Assembly: GCF_964253025.1 (NCBI RefSeq)
Contig: NZ_CAXUQC020000001.1
Span: 2,046,001 to 2,110,000, forward strand
Reading direction: 5' to 3'
From: Rhizobacter sp964253025
Lineage (GTDB): Bacteria; Pseudomonadota; Gammaproteobacteria; Burkholderiales; Burkholderiaceae_C
DNA length: 64,000 bases
Within the stretch, counting starts at the first letter, position 1, and each line of letters starts with the position of its first letter. Positions 41,048-48,840 of the stretch are shown piece after piece. A program made the translations under genes and the position numbers. The notes under the pieces are model-generated. The model worked only from the letters and a program-made list of their open reading frames with translations. It searched no databases and was not told the DNA's origin.

Positions 41048-42831
41048 GCGTCCACGCCTCCCAGGTAGGCCTCGATCACCTTCGGATCCTGCTGAACCGC
41101 AGCCGGTTCGCCCGCCGCGATGCGGGTGCCGAAATCCATCACCACGAGCCGGTCGGCCAGGTTCATGACGAACTCCATGTCGTGCTCCACCAACAGGACC
41201 CCCATGCCGGCGGAGCGCAAGGTGCGCAGCAGGTCAGCCAGGCGGCGCTTCTCCTGCAAGCGCAGCCCCGCCGCCGGTTCATCGAGCAACAGCAGCGACG
41301 GCTCGCAGCACAAGGCGCGCGCAATCTCGACCAAGCGTTGCTGGCCCAGGGGCAGCGTACCCGCCTCGCGGTGCAGCGCCTCCCCGAGCCCGACCTGATG
41401 GAGCGCGCGTGCCGCCCTGCCCCGCAGCCGCGCCTCTTCACGCCGGTTCAGGCGCAGCAGGCTGGCCAGCACACCGCCGTCCGGACGGTGGTCGCCGTGC
41501 AGGTGCGCACCGATCGCCACATTCTCCAGCACCGACATGCCCGCCACCAGCTGCACATGCTGGAAGGTTCGCGCGATGCCGCGGGCCACGATGCGCCGTG
41601 CCGGCAGGCCCTGGATCGGTTCTCCGGCGAACAGGACTTCACCGCGCGTCAGCGGCAACACGCCGGTGATGAGGTTGAACGTGGTTGACTTGCCCGCGCC
41701 GTTGGGCCCGATGAGACCGACGATCTCGCCGGCGTTCACGGTGAGGTCGATGTCATCGACCGCCACGAGGCCGCCGAACTCCTTGCGGGCGCCTCGGACG
41801 GTAAGCACCGGCCCCGCATGCGCGGAGAGCGGGACGGTCGCTGGAGGCTCGGCCTGCGCTCTGGCCGACGGCTCGGCGGCCGGTCGCCGCTTGAATCTCG
41901 CAGCCATCAGCGGCCAGAGACCGTTCGGTGCGCGCTGAAGCACCACCACCAGCAGGACGCCGAACACGATCAGTTCGATGCTCCCGCCGGTGTTCCATTC
42001 GGGTGGCAGCGCCTGCTGCGCCACCTCCTTGAGGAGCGTCACGACGGCCGCGCCGACGATGCCGCCCCACACATGGCCGATGCCACCCAGCACGGCCATG
42101 AACAGGTACTCGATGCCGTGGTTCAGACCGAAGGGTGACGGGCTCACCGCACGCTGCACGAAGGCGTAGAGCCACCCCGACAAGCCGGCCAGGAGCGCGG
42201 CATAGACGAAGATGACGATCCGCGCCCTGGCGGCATTGACGCCCATGGCCTCGGCCATGGACGCCGCGCCGTTCAACGCGCGGATGGCCCGCCCCGGGCG
42301 CGAGTCGAGCAGGTTGCGGATGGAGACCGCACTCAGTGCCACCACGCCCCACACCAGCATGGCGAGCGACCGCTGGTCATCGAATGCAAAGCCGAGGAGG
42401 CTCAGGACCGGCAATCCGCTCAATCCATCGTACTTGCCGAGGAATTCGAGGTTGCCGAACAGGAAGTAGAGCGACAGCCCCCAGGCGATGGTCGCCAAGG
42501 GCAGGAAGTGCCCCGACATGCGAACCGTGATGGCTCCGATCAGCAGCGCGGAGACGCCGGTCAGGGCCAGCGCCGCCAGCAGCCCCAGCCAGGGAGACAG
42601 GTGCAGCACCACGGCGAAGTAACCGGCGGTGTAGGCGCCCATCCCGACGAAGGCGGCTTGGCCGAACGAGGTCAACCCGCCGACGCCGGTGAGCAGCACG
42701 AGCCCCATGGCCACCAGGCTCGACAGTCCGATGTAGACGAGCAGCGTGACGACGTACTCCGACACCGGCCACCAGGGCACGCTGGCCAGCAGCGCGGCGG
42801 CCATGAGCCACGCCTTGGCTTCGCGCGTCAT
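41044..42831 (-). CDS. ABC importer fused permease-ATPase (LivM-LivG)
   Basis: 595 aa. Residues 1-310 are a LivM permease with about eight membrane segments (SLVAMGLVLLTGVGGLTSFGQ; GINAARA-like loop MGVNAARARIVIFV). After an Ala/Pro linker, residues about 345-595 are a LivG ATPase: VRGARKEFGGLVAVDDIDL, Walker A GLIGPNGAGKSTTF, GIARTFQHVQLV, signature LPLGQQRLVEIARALC, Walker B LLLLDEPAAGL. LivM-LivG fusions occur in several proteobacteria; the fusion fixes one ATPase to one permease. It overlaps both neighbours by 4 nt. Confidence 0.93.
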   Translation of the reverse strand: MTREAKAWLMAAALLASVPWWPVSEYVVTLLVYIGLSSLVAMGLVLLTGVGGLTSFGQAAFVGMGAYTAGYFAVVLHLSPWLGLLAALALTGVSALLIGAITVRMSGHFLPLATIAWGLSLYFLFGNLEFLGKYDGLSGLPVLSLLGFAFDDQRSLAMLVWGVVALSAVSIRNLLDSRPGRAIRALNGAASMAEAMGVNAARARIVIFVYAALLAGLSGWLYAFVQRAVSPSPFGLNHGIEYLFMAVLGGIGHVWGGIVGAAVVTLLKEVAQQALPPEWNTGGSIELIVFGVLLVVVLQRAPNGLWPLMAARFKRRPAAEPSARAQAEPPATVPLSAHAGPVLTVRGARKEFGGLVAVDDIDLTVNAGEIVGLIGPNGAGKSTTFNLITGVLPLTRGEVLFAGEPIQGLPARRIVARGIARTFQHVQLVAGMSVLENVAIGAHLHGDHRPDGGVLASLLRLNRREEARLRGRAARALHQVGLGEALHREAGTLPLGQQRLVEIARALCCEPSLLLLDEPAAGLRLQEKRRLADLLRTLRSAGMGVLLVEHDMEFVMNLADRLVVMDFGTRIAAGEPAAVQQDPKVIEAYLGGVDA

Positions 42832-43862
42832 TCCTCATCTCCATGGCCGCTGGCGAGCGAGCGCCACAGCAGCACCGGCACGATCAACCCGAACACGATC
42901 ACCTCCTTGAAGGCACTGGCCTCGAACGACGCATAGGCTTCGAGCAACCCCACCAGCAAGGCGCCGAGCGCGGCCGCCGGATAACTCACGAGGCCGCCGA
43001 AAATGGCCCCGACGAAGCCCTTGAGTCCGAAGAGGAATCCGGAGTCGAAGAAGACGGTCGCCAGCGGCGCGATCAGCACGCCGCACAGCGCTGCAATGAG
43101 CGCCGCGAGCGCGAACGCGGACCGCCCCGCGTCCTCTGCGCTGATGCCGACCAGCTGCGCCCCCCGACGGCAGACCGCCGCGGCCCGCAGCGCCTTGCCG
43201 GACAGGCTGCGGCGAAAGAACACATACAACCCGGCGATCAGCAGCAAGGTGACGAGCAGCACGAGCAGGTTCTGGCCTGAGACCGACTGCGCCCCCAGCG
43301 CGAAGCGGGCATCCCACAGCGGCTGCGCGCGCCAGCCCTCCGCCCCGAACAGCATCAGGCCGGCGCCCAGCAGCACGAAATGCACTCCGACCGAGATGAT
43401 GAGCAACACCAGCACGGACGCCTCGGCCACCGGTCGGTAGGCGAGCCGGTACACCATGCCGCCGAACGGAACCACCAGCAGCAGCACGAGCAGCACCTGG
43501 ACGGCCGTGGGCAGGATGTGCCCCTCCGCCAGCTTGAAGACGCCCAACAGCACGAGCGGCCAAAGCAGGTAGCGCAGTGCGGCGGACGCGAGCCCGCGGG
43601 CCGGGCCGCGCCCGCGCCACGCGATGAGGTCCGCCACGAAGCACAGCCCGCCCAGCAGCATCAGCAACCACACGGGTTGCGGCACGGCGGCGCCCTGCAG
43701 CGCCACCAGGCTCAGCGCGGCAAAGGTCATCAGCTCGCCCAGGGGAATGAAGATCACCCGGGTGATCGAGAACACGAGCACGAGGCCGAGCGCCAGCAAC
43801 ACGTACACCGCGCCCGTCGTGATGCCGTCCTGCGCCAGCATCAGGAGAATGGTCAGGTCCAT
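42828..43862 (-). CDS. livH: ABC importer permease, LivH type
   Basis: 344 aa from the ATG at 43862. About eight to nine hydrophobic segments. It begins LAQDGITTGAVYVLLALGLV, with the typical LivH start GxxxGxxYxLxALGL, and has VFSITRVIFIPLGEL and, near the end, GFVGAIFGGLVSYPAAALGALLVGLLEAY. Residues about 85-130 contain an insertion with extra hydrophobic segments (ALRYLLWPLVLLGVFKLAEG) compared with standard LivH of about 290-310 aa. It overlaps the stop of the DUF3237 gene by 1 nt and the fused permease-ATPase by 4 nt. Confidence 0.92.
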   Translation of the reverse strand: MDLTILLMLAQDGITTGAVYVLLALGLVLVFSITRVIFIPLGELMTFAALSLVALQGAAVPQPVWLLMLLGGLCFVADLIAWRGRGPARGLASAALRYLLWPLVLLGVFKLAEGHILPTAVQVLLVLLLVVPFGGMVYRLAYRPVAEASVLVLLIISVGVHFVLLGAGLMLFGAEGWRAQPLWDARFALGAQSVSGQNLLVLLVTLLLIAGLYVFFRRSLSGKALRAAAVCRRGAQLVGISAEDAGRSAFALAALIAALCGVLIAPLATVFFDSGFLFGLKGFVGAIFGGLVSYPAAALGALLVGLLEAYASFEASAFKEVIVFGLIVPVLLWRSLASGHGDEE

Positions 43863-44356
43863 CAGCGCACGCGGAAGAAGCTGAGCTCGACCCGGTCGGG
43901 GAATCGCGCCCCAGTGCCGATGAAAACGGATTCCATCAGCCAGGCCCATCGTGTGGAGGCCGTCTCGAACCGCGGGGTGGTGCGGAAGTACACCAGGTCC
44001 GGATCCACGGCGATGCCCCGGTTGATCTTGTCCACCACCTCTGCCGGCGCCACCCGCATGCCGCGGTTCTCGAGGTAGACCTGGTCACCCTCGTCGGTTT
44101 CCACGACGTAGCGAGCTTCGATGTGCGCCTGGGTGGGAGAGCTGATCAACTGGAAGTCCGCGCCGCCGGGCAGCACCCTGCCGAAGAGCAAGGGCCCGTT
44201 GAGCCGGCCGCTCACGATGGGAATGAGGCGCCTGCGCCCGACCGGCGTGACGCCGATGTCGATCGGCCGGCCGACCTGGATCACGCAATCGGCAAGGCGC
44301 TCCAGGCGGGGCTCGAGCAGCGGATGGTGTGCGTCTTCAGCGCCCACGGCAGTCAC
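43862..44356 (-). CDS. DUF3237 protein
   Basis: 164 aa from GTG 44356, whose GTGA overlaps the binding-protein stop; a GTG three codons later is also possible. Family features: GRPIDIGVTPVGRRRLIPIVSGRLNGP, then GGADFQLISSPTQAHIEARYVVETD, and the late block VYFRTTPRFETAST. DUF3237 proteins form small beta-barrels of the allene-oxide-cyclase type and recur in aromatic-acid catabolic clusters, without an established activity. Here it is placed between the importer's binding protein and its permease, which suggests handling of the same aromatic substrate. Confidence 0.88.
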   Translation of the reverse strand: MTAVGAEDAHHPLLEPRLERLADCVIQVGRPIDIGVTPVGRRRLIPIVSGRLNGPLLFGRVLPGGADFQLISSPTQAHIEARYVVETDEGDQVYLENRGMRVAPAEVVDKINRGIAVDPDLVYFRTTPRFETASTRWAWLMESVFIGTGARFPDRVELSFFRVR

Positions 44357-45504
44357 TTCAGGACGTTCCACTTGCCGTTGGCGACGCGCACCAGTGCAAA
44401 CCCGCGCTGGTCGAAGCCGTAGTGGTCCGTCGGCGAGTAGTTCAGCACGCCGTGGGAGATGACGATGTCGCGCTCGGTCTCCAGCGCATCCTTCAACGCC
44501 TGGCGAAACTCCGGCGTGCCGGGCTTGGCCCTCTTGAGGGCGGCCGGCACGATGCGCTTGAGCACCAGCTGCGCGTCGTAGGCGTGGGCGCCGAACTGCG
44601 TGCGGCTGTCCGGCCCGAACTGCTTCTCGTAGCGGGTGACATAGTCGAGTGCCGGAGCCTTGACCGGGTTGCCACGGTCGAGTTGCTCGGCCACCAGGAC
44701 CGGACCGGCCGGCAGCACGGCGCCTTCGACGGCCTTGCCGCCCACGCGGATCAGGTCCTTGGTGGCGGCGCCGTGCGTCTGGTAGACGGGGCCCGTGAAG
44801 CCGCGTTCCCGCAGGGTGGTCTGGGGAAGCGCGGCCGCCGTGCCTGCGCCGGCGATGAACACCGCTTGCGGCCGGGCAGCGATCAGCTTGATGGCCTGAC
44901 CCATCACGCTGGTGTCCGACCTTGCATAGCGCTCCACGCCCACCACCTGGATGCCCGCCGCTTCGGCGCGCAGCTGGAACTCCTTCAACCAGGTCTCGCC
45001 GTAGGCGTCCGCGAAACCGATGAAGCCCACGGTCTTCACCTTGTCCTCCCGCATGCGCTGGACGATCGCTGTAGCCATCAGGCCGACGGGCTGGGCAATG
45101 CGAAAGGTCCATTCACCCTTCCCCTTCGGCAGCTCGATGGGCGAGAAGGCGATCTGCACGGTCTTGCCTTCGGCCGCTACCTCCGACATCGCGATCGAGG
45201 GCGCGACGGACGAGGACCCGAGGATGATGTCGACCTTTTCCTCGGACACGAACCGCCGGGCATTCTTGGTCGCGGCGGTGGGATCGGATGCATCGTCGAG
45301 GACCACCAGGCGCACCTTCTCCCCGCCGATCGTCTCCGGCCAGTACGGGAGGCTGTTCTTCTGCGGGATGCCGAGCGAAGCGGAGGGCCCGGTCTGCGAC
45401 AGGCTGATGCCGATGGTGATCTCGGCGCGAGCGGCAGTGGAAAAACCGGTGAGCGCGGCGAACAGGAGCGACAGTGCGCAGGACAGCGTTTGGGCTTGTT
45501 TCAT
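44353..45504 (-). CDS. periplasmic binding protein of the Liv-type importer
   Basis: 383 aa, ATG at 45504 with GAGGAG upstream. A clear signal peptide (ALSLLFAALTGFSTAARA) is followed by the LivJ-like fold: EITIGISLSQTGPSASLGI, KVRLVVLDDASDPTAATKNA, DIILGSSSVAPSIAMS, KTVGFIGFADAYGETWL and the late AHAYDAQLVLKRI. It should bind the transported aromatic solute in the periplasm. It lies 89 nt after hpd; the gap might hold a secondary promoter but I see none. It is the first gene of the transporter section. Confidence 0.92.
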   Translation of the reverse strand: MKQAQTLSCALSLLFAALTGFSTAARAEITIGISLSQTGPSASLGIPQKNSLPYWPETIGGEKVRLVVLDDASDPTAATKNARRFVSEEKVDIILGSSSVAPSIAMSEVAAEGKTVQIAFSPIELPKGKGEWTFRIAQPVGLMATAIVQRMREDKVKTVGFIGFADAYGETWLKEFQLRAEAAGIQVVGVERYARSDTSVMGQAIKLIAARPQAVFIAGAGTAAALPQTTLRERGFTGPVYQTHGAATKDLIRVGGKAVEGAVLPAGPVLVAEQLDRGNPVKAPALDYVTRYEKQFGPDSRTQFGAHAYDAQLVLKRIVPAALKRAKPGTPEFRQALKDALETERDIVISHGVLNYSPTDHYGFDQRGFALVRVANGKWNVLK

Positions 45505-45593
45505 GGGTCTCCTCAGGGTGATTCTCGAAAACTCGTCGGGTCAAGGCAGGCGCATTCCCGGGCGTGTCGCCGGTGGCGGCGCACACGGTGCGT

Positions 45594-46697
45594 TCAGGCG
45601 GCGGGCTTGGCGGTGAGGGTGCCGCGCCGCATCTGGTCGAGTTCGATGGATTCGAACAAGGCCTTGAAATTGCCCTCGCCGAAGCCTTCGTTGCCCAGGC
45701 GCTGAATGAACTCGAAGAAGATCGGACCGAACTGGTTCTCGGTGAAGATCTGCAGCAGCAAGGCGTCGCGGGTCCCGTCGAGCAGGATCTTGCGACTGCG
45801 CAGCGCTTCGAGGTCCTGGCCATGGCCGGGAATGCGCTTGTCGACGAGCTCGTAGTAGGTGTCCAGTGTGTCGAGCAGGCCGATGCCGTTGCGCCGCATG
45901 GCGTCCACCGTGGCCGGCAGCGACTTGGCGCTCAGGGCGATGTGCTGGATGCCCTCTCCGTGGTACGCATCGAGGTATTCCTGGATCTGCCCCGCCTGCT
46001 CCTTGCCTTCCTCATTGATCGGGATGCGGATCAGGCCACAGGGCGAGGTCATCGCCTTGGACTTGACCCCGGTCACCTGGCCTTCGATGTCGAAGTAGCG
46101 GACCTCCCTGAAGTTGAACAGGCGCTCGTAGAACTGCGCCCACTCCTGCATGCGCCCACGGTGCACGTTGTGGGTGAGGTGGTCGATGACGGCGAGGCCG
46201 TGGCCCTCGGGCGCGGCCTCGGCGCCTGGCAAGGGCTGGAAGTCGACGTCATAGATGCTGATGTTGCCGATGTCGCCCGGCTTCGCGCCGTCCTTGCCAT
46301 GCCACCGGTCGACGAGGTAGATGAGCGAATCGCCCACGCCCTTGATGGCGGGGATGTTGAGTTCCATCGGGCCGCTCTGGCCATCGAAGCCCCAGGCGCC
46401 CAGCTCCAGCGCGCGCTTGTAGGCCACGCTCGCATCCTGCACCCGGAAGGCGATGGCGCAGACGGACGGACCGTGAAGCCGTGCAAAGCGCTGCGCGAAC
46501 GAATCCGGTTCGGCATTGATCAGGAAGTTGATCTGCCCCTGGCGGTACAGGGTCACGTTCTTGTGGCGATGTCTTGCGATGGGTTTGAACCCCATGCGCT
46601 CGAAACGCGTGCCCATTTCGGCAGGGTCTGGCGCCGCGAATTCGATGAACTCGAAACCGGCCGTGCCCATCGGGTTGTCCCAGGTCTGGAAGGTCAT
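45594..46697 (-). CDS. hpd: 4-hydroxyphenylpyruvate dioxygenase
   Basis: 367 aa from the ATG at 46697, with GGAG 9 nt upstream; an in-frame ATG nine codons earlier is less likely. Two vicinal-oxygen-chelate halves. The metal-binding residues appear in DHLTHNVHRG, IQHIALSAKS and FFEFIQRLGNEGFGEGNF, and the end matches HPPD (ESIELDQMRRGTL). It converts 4-hydroxyphenylpyruvate to homogentisate. It is the entry enzyme for HmgA and FahA encoded further down the same operon. Confidence 0.96.
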   Translation of the reverse strand: MTFQTWDNPMGTAGFEFIEFAAPDPAEMGTRFERMGFKPIARHRHKNVTLYRQGQINFLINAEPDSFAQRFARLHGPSVCAIAFRVQDASVAYKRALELGAWGFDGQSGPMELNIPAIKGVGDSLIYLVDRWHGKDGAKPGDIGNISIYDVDFQPLPGAEAAPEGHGLAVIDHLTHNVHRGRMQEWAQFYERLFNFREVRYFDIEGQVTGVKSKAMTSPCGLIRIPINEEGKEQAGQIQEYLDAYHGEGIQHIALSAKSLPATVDAMRRNGIGLLDTLDTYYELVDKRIPGHGQDLEALRSRKILLDGTRDALLLQIFTENQFGPIFFEFIQRLGNEGFGEGNFKALFESIELDQMRRGTLTAKPAA

Positions 46698-46746
46698 GGT
46701 CGTCGCTCCTCGCAAAGGATTCAAGAGATGGAATGAAGCGCCCGGC

Positions 46747-47976
46747 TCAGCGGTTGGCGAGCGATTGGGGATCGAACCCCGCGAGGCGCTTGTAGTGCAT
46801 GGAAATGTCCTCGAGTTCCCCGGCCGGTATCACGTCATGGACATCGGCGAAACCGTCCGGCGCGCGCTCGTGCGCGATCTGCATCACCTGCTCGGGGCCG
46901 TTCAGGCGGTTGCGCAGCACGATGCCCGCGGTGCGCGGCAGCCGTTCCGCCTCGTACTCGAGCAGGGCTTGGGTCGGATTGGACGCGGCCTGCAGCCGGT
47001 CTGCCAGGTAGCGGGCATCCAGGATGGCCTGGGCACTGCCGTTGGAGCCGATCGGGTACATCGGATGCGCTGCGTCGCCGAGCAGCACCGTGCGGCCCGA
47101 CACCCAGCGGGGCAGTGGGTCCTTGTCGACCATCGGGAACTCGTACACCGCCTCGGCGGAGGCAATGAGCGCAGGAATGTCGATCCAGCCCCAGCGCCAG
47201 TCGGCGAAGCGCTCGTCGAACAGCGACTTGGGCACCTGCCGGTTCCAGTCGTTGTGCATGCGCTCAGGCGCCACGCGCAGCTCCGCGATCCAGTTGATGA
47301 GAGACCGGCCACGGCGCCGCAGCGGCTCGGAGATCGGGTAGGCGACGAACTTCTGGTCCTGGTGTCCCGCCATGAACATCGAGCGGCCGTCCAGGTAGGG
47401 CTCGGCCTCGCTGACGGCACGCCAGAGCATGCGCCCGGAGAACTGGAGCGGATCACGCTCCGGATGCATCTGCCGCCGGAGGGCCGAATGGATGCCGTCG
47501 GCGGCGACCAGCACATCGAAGCGCGCACGGTGCGCCGCGCCATCTCGCCCCCGCAGCGTCACGACGGCGCCATCGCCGTCGTCCTCGAACGTCTCGGCGC
47601 GCCAACCCAATCGAAGCGCCTGCTCACCGAGTCGTTGCCGCGCCACTTCGGCGAGCAGCATCTGGAACTCACCGCGGTGAATGGAGAACTGCGGCCAGGC
47701 ATAGCCTGCGGCACGCCCCCTGGGCTCCCGCCAGATCGGCTGTCCGAGGCGGTTGTAGTAGGCGAGCTGCGAGGTTTCGACACCCATTTCCGCAAGCCGA
47801 TCGAGCAGGCCGACCTCGGTGAGCTCGCGGACCGCATGCGGCAGCAGGTTGATGCCCACGCCCAGGGGCTTGAGGTCCGCCGCAGCTTCCCAGACCTCGC
47901 ACTCGATGCCCCGCTGATGGAGCATCAACGCGAGGCTGAGGCCGCCCAGGCCTGCTCCGACGATCCCGACTTTCAT
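46747..47976 (-). CDS. FAD-dependent monooxygenase (PhzS-like)
   Basis: 409 aa from the ATG at 47976. FAD motif VGIVGAGLGGLSLALML, the DG motif VLVAADGIHSALRRQ, and the GD motif VLLGDAAHPMYPIGSNGSAQ. It resembles PhzS and similar flavin oxidoreductases (GVGINLLPHAVRELTEVG). These hydroxylate aromatic acids with NAD(P)H. As the first gene of the homogentisate operon it may convert a hydroxyphenyl acid to homogentisate or a precursor, bypassing hydroxyphenylpyruvate; the substrate is not established. It is preceded by a palindrome (48012-48028). Confidence 0.85.
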   Translation of the reverse strand: MKVGIVGAGLGGLSLALMLHQRGIECEVWEAAADLKPLGVGINLLPHAVRELTEVGLLDRLAEMGVETSQLAYYNRLGQPIWREPRGRAAGYAWPQFSIHRGEFQMLLAEVARQRLGEQALRLGWRAETFEDDGDGAVVTLRGRDGAAHRARFDVLVAADGIHSALRRQMHPERDPLQFSGRMLWRAVSEAEPYLDGRSMFMAGHQDQKFVAYPISEPLRRRGRSLINWIAELRVAPERMHNDWNRQVPKSLFDERFADWRWGWIDIPALIASAEAVYEFPMVDKDPLPRWVSGRTVLLGDAAHPMYPIGSNGSAQAILDARYLADRLQAASNPTQALLEYEAERLPRTAGIVLRNRLNGPEQVMQIAHERAPDGFADVHDVIPAGELEDISMHYKRLAGFDPQSLANR

Positions 47977-48011
47977 GGGTTTTCGCGTCCGGCTTGTTGA
48001 TCTGCCGCAAA

Positions 48012-48028
48012 TGTTATGACCCATAACA
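48012..48028. promoter_or_regulatory. palindromic operator candidate (TGTTATG-N3-CATAACA)
   Basis: Perfect 7-bp arms with a 3-nt centre (ACC), lying 36 nt upstream of the first gene of the homogentisate operon in an AT-richer patch that stands out from the GC-rich surroundings. MarR-type dimers bind palindromes of about this size, and the operon encodes one MarR protein (39795-40289). It could also govern the divergent transglycosylase gene. Confidence 0.6.
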
Positions 48029-48054
48029 ATGCGTCGCCATGCAGGAAAACCAGC

Positions 48055-48825
48055 ATGCCGGATCGACGCTGGGAACCCCTAGATTCGACCCCACGCCGGA
48101 GGGCGAAGCGGGGGCAAAGGGCGCAACAATTCCCGGCCACGGAGTCCACCTTGCCCTTCCTGCTGCCCCCATTCTTGCGGCCTCACCTCCCGTCAGCGCG
48201 CACGGTGGGTCTCCTGTGCCCCGGCGGCTGGTGGGCGTCGGCCGCGGGGTCGCTCTCACGCTGGTTGCTGGCTTCGGCATTCGGGGCGGCTGCCGCCGCG
48301 CGTGCCGATTGCATCGACGACGCCGCTGCGCGCCACGGCGTCAATGCGCTGGTCCTGCGCGCCATCGGGTGGCACGAGAGCCGGCTCCGTCCCGAAGCAT
48401 TGGCGCGCAACACCAACGGCACCTGGGACATCGGCGCCTTCCAGATCAACACCCTTCACCTGGCGCGTCTCGCGGCTGTCGGCATCGACATCCAGGCCCT
48501 TCGCGACGGCTGCACCTCGGCCGACGTCGCCGCCGCCCACTACGCCGAGCAGGTGCGCCGCGATGGCAACACCTGGCAGGCTGTCGGCGCGTACCACTCA
48601 CGCACGCCCTCGCGATCCGCCTGGTACGCGAATGCCATTGCCGACCAGCTCATGCGCTGGCAGGTATTGCCGCGCGCGCCCCTGCCCTTCGACCCGGCCT
48701 TCACCCGCTCGCCGGGCCAGGCCAGTCCTGCAGTGCCCGCCGTGGGGTCGCGGGGCGCCGTCGATTCCGTCCCCGTGTCCGTGTTCGACGTCCCATCCGC
48801 CGACGAAGCCGACGCTGACAACTGA
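48055..48825 (+). CDS. lytic transglycosylase (SLT/IagB type)
   Basis: About 256 aa if the ATG at 48055 is used; the first 80 codons look unlike protein and GTG 48205 just before the signal-peptide-like stretch (WLLASAFGAAAAARAD) is a real alternative. The domain starts at CIDDAAARHGVNALVLRAIGWHESRLRPEA, where the Glu of WHES is the catalytic acid, with NTNGTWDIGAFQIN and AAHYAEQVRRDGNTWQAVGAYHS. IagB-type enzymes open peptidoglycan locally for pili or secretion systems. It is directly followed by the PilT-like ATPase gene, 15 nt away, which suggests a pilus or DNA-uptake function. Confidence 0.85.
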   Translation: MPDRRWEPLDSTPRRRAKRGQRAQQFPATESTLPFLLPPFLRPHLPSARTVGLLCPGGWWASAAGSLSRWLLASAFGAAAAARADCIDDAAARHGVNALVLRAIGWHESRLRPEALARNTNGTWDIGAFQINTLHLARLAAVGIDIQALRDGCTSADVAAAHYAEQVRRDGNTWQAVGAYHSRTPSRSAWYANAIADQLMRWQVLPRAPLPFDPAFTRSPGQASPAVPAVGSRGAVDSVPVSVFDVPSADEADADN

Positions 48826-48840
48826 TTCACCAGGAGCCCC

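Noticed and set aside
44357..45112. Upstream extension of the DUF3237 frame
   Set aside because: It lies in another frame of the binding-protein gene; the DUF3237 domain starts right after the GTGA overlap at 44356.
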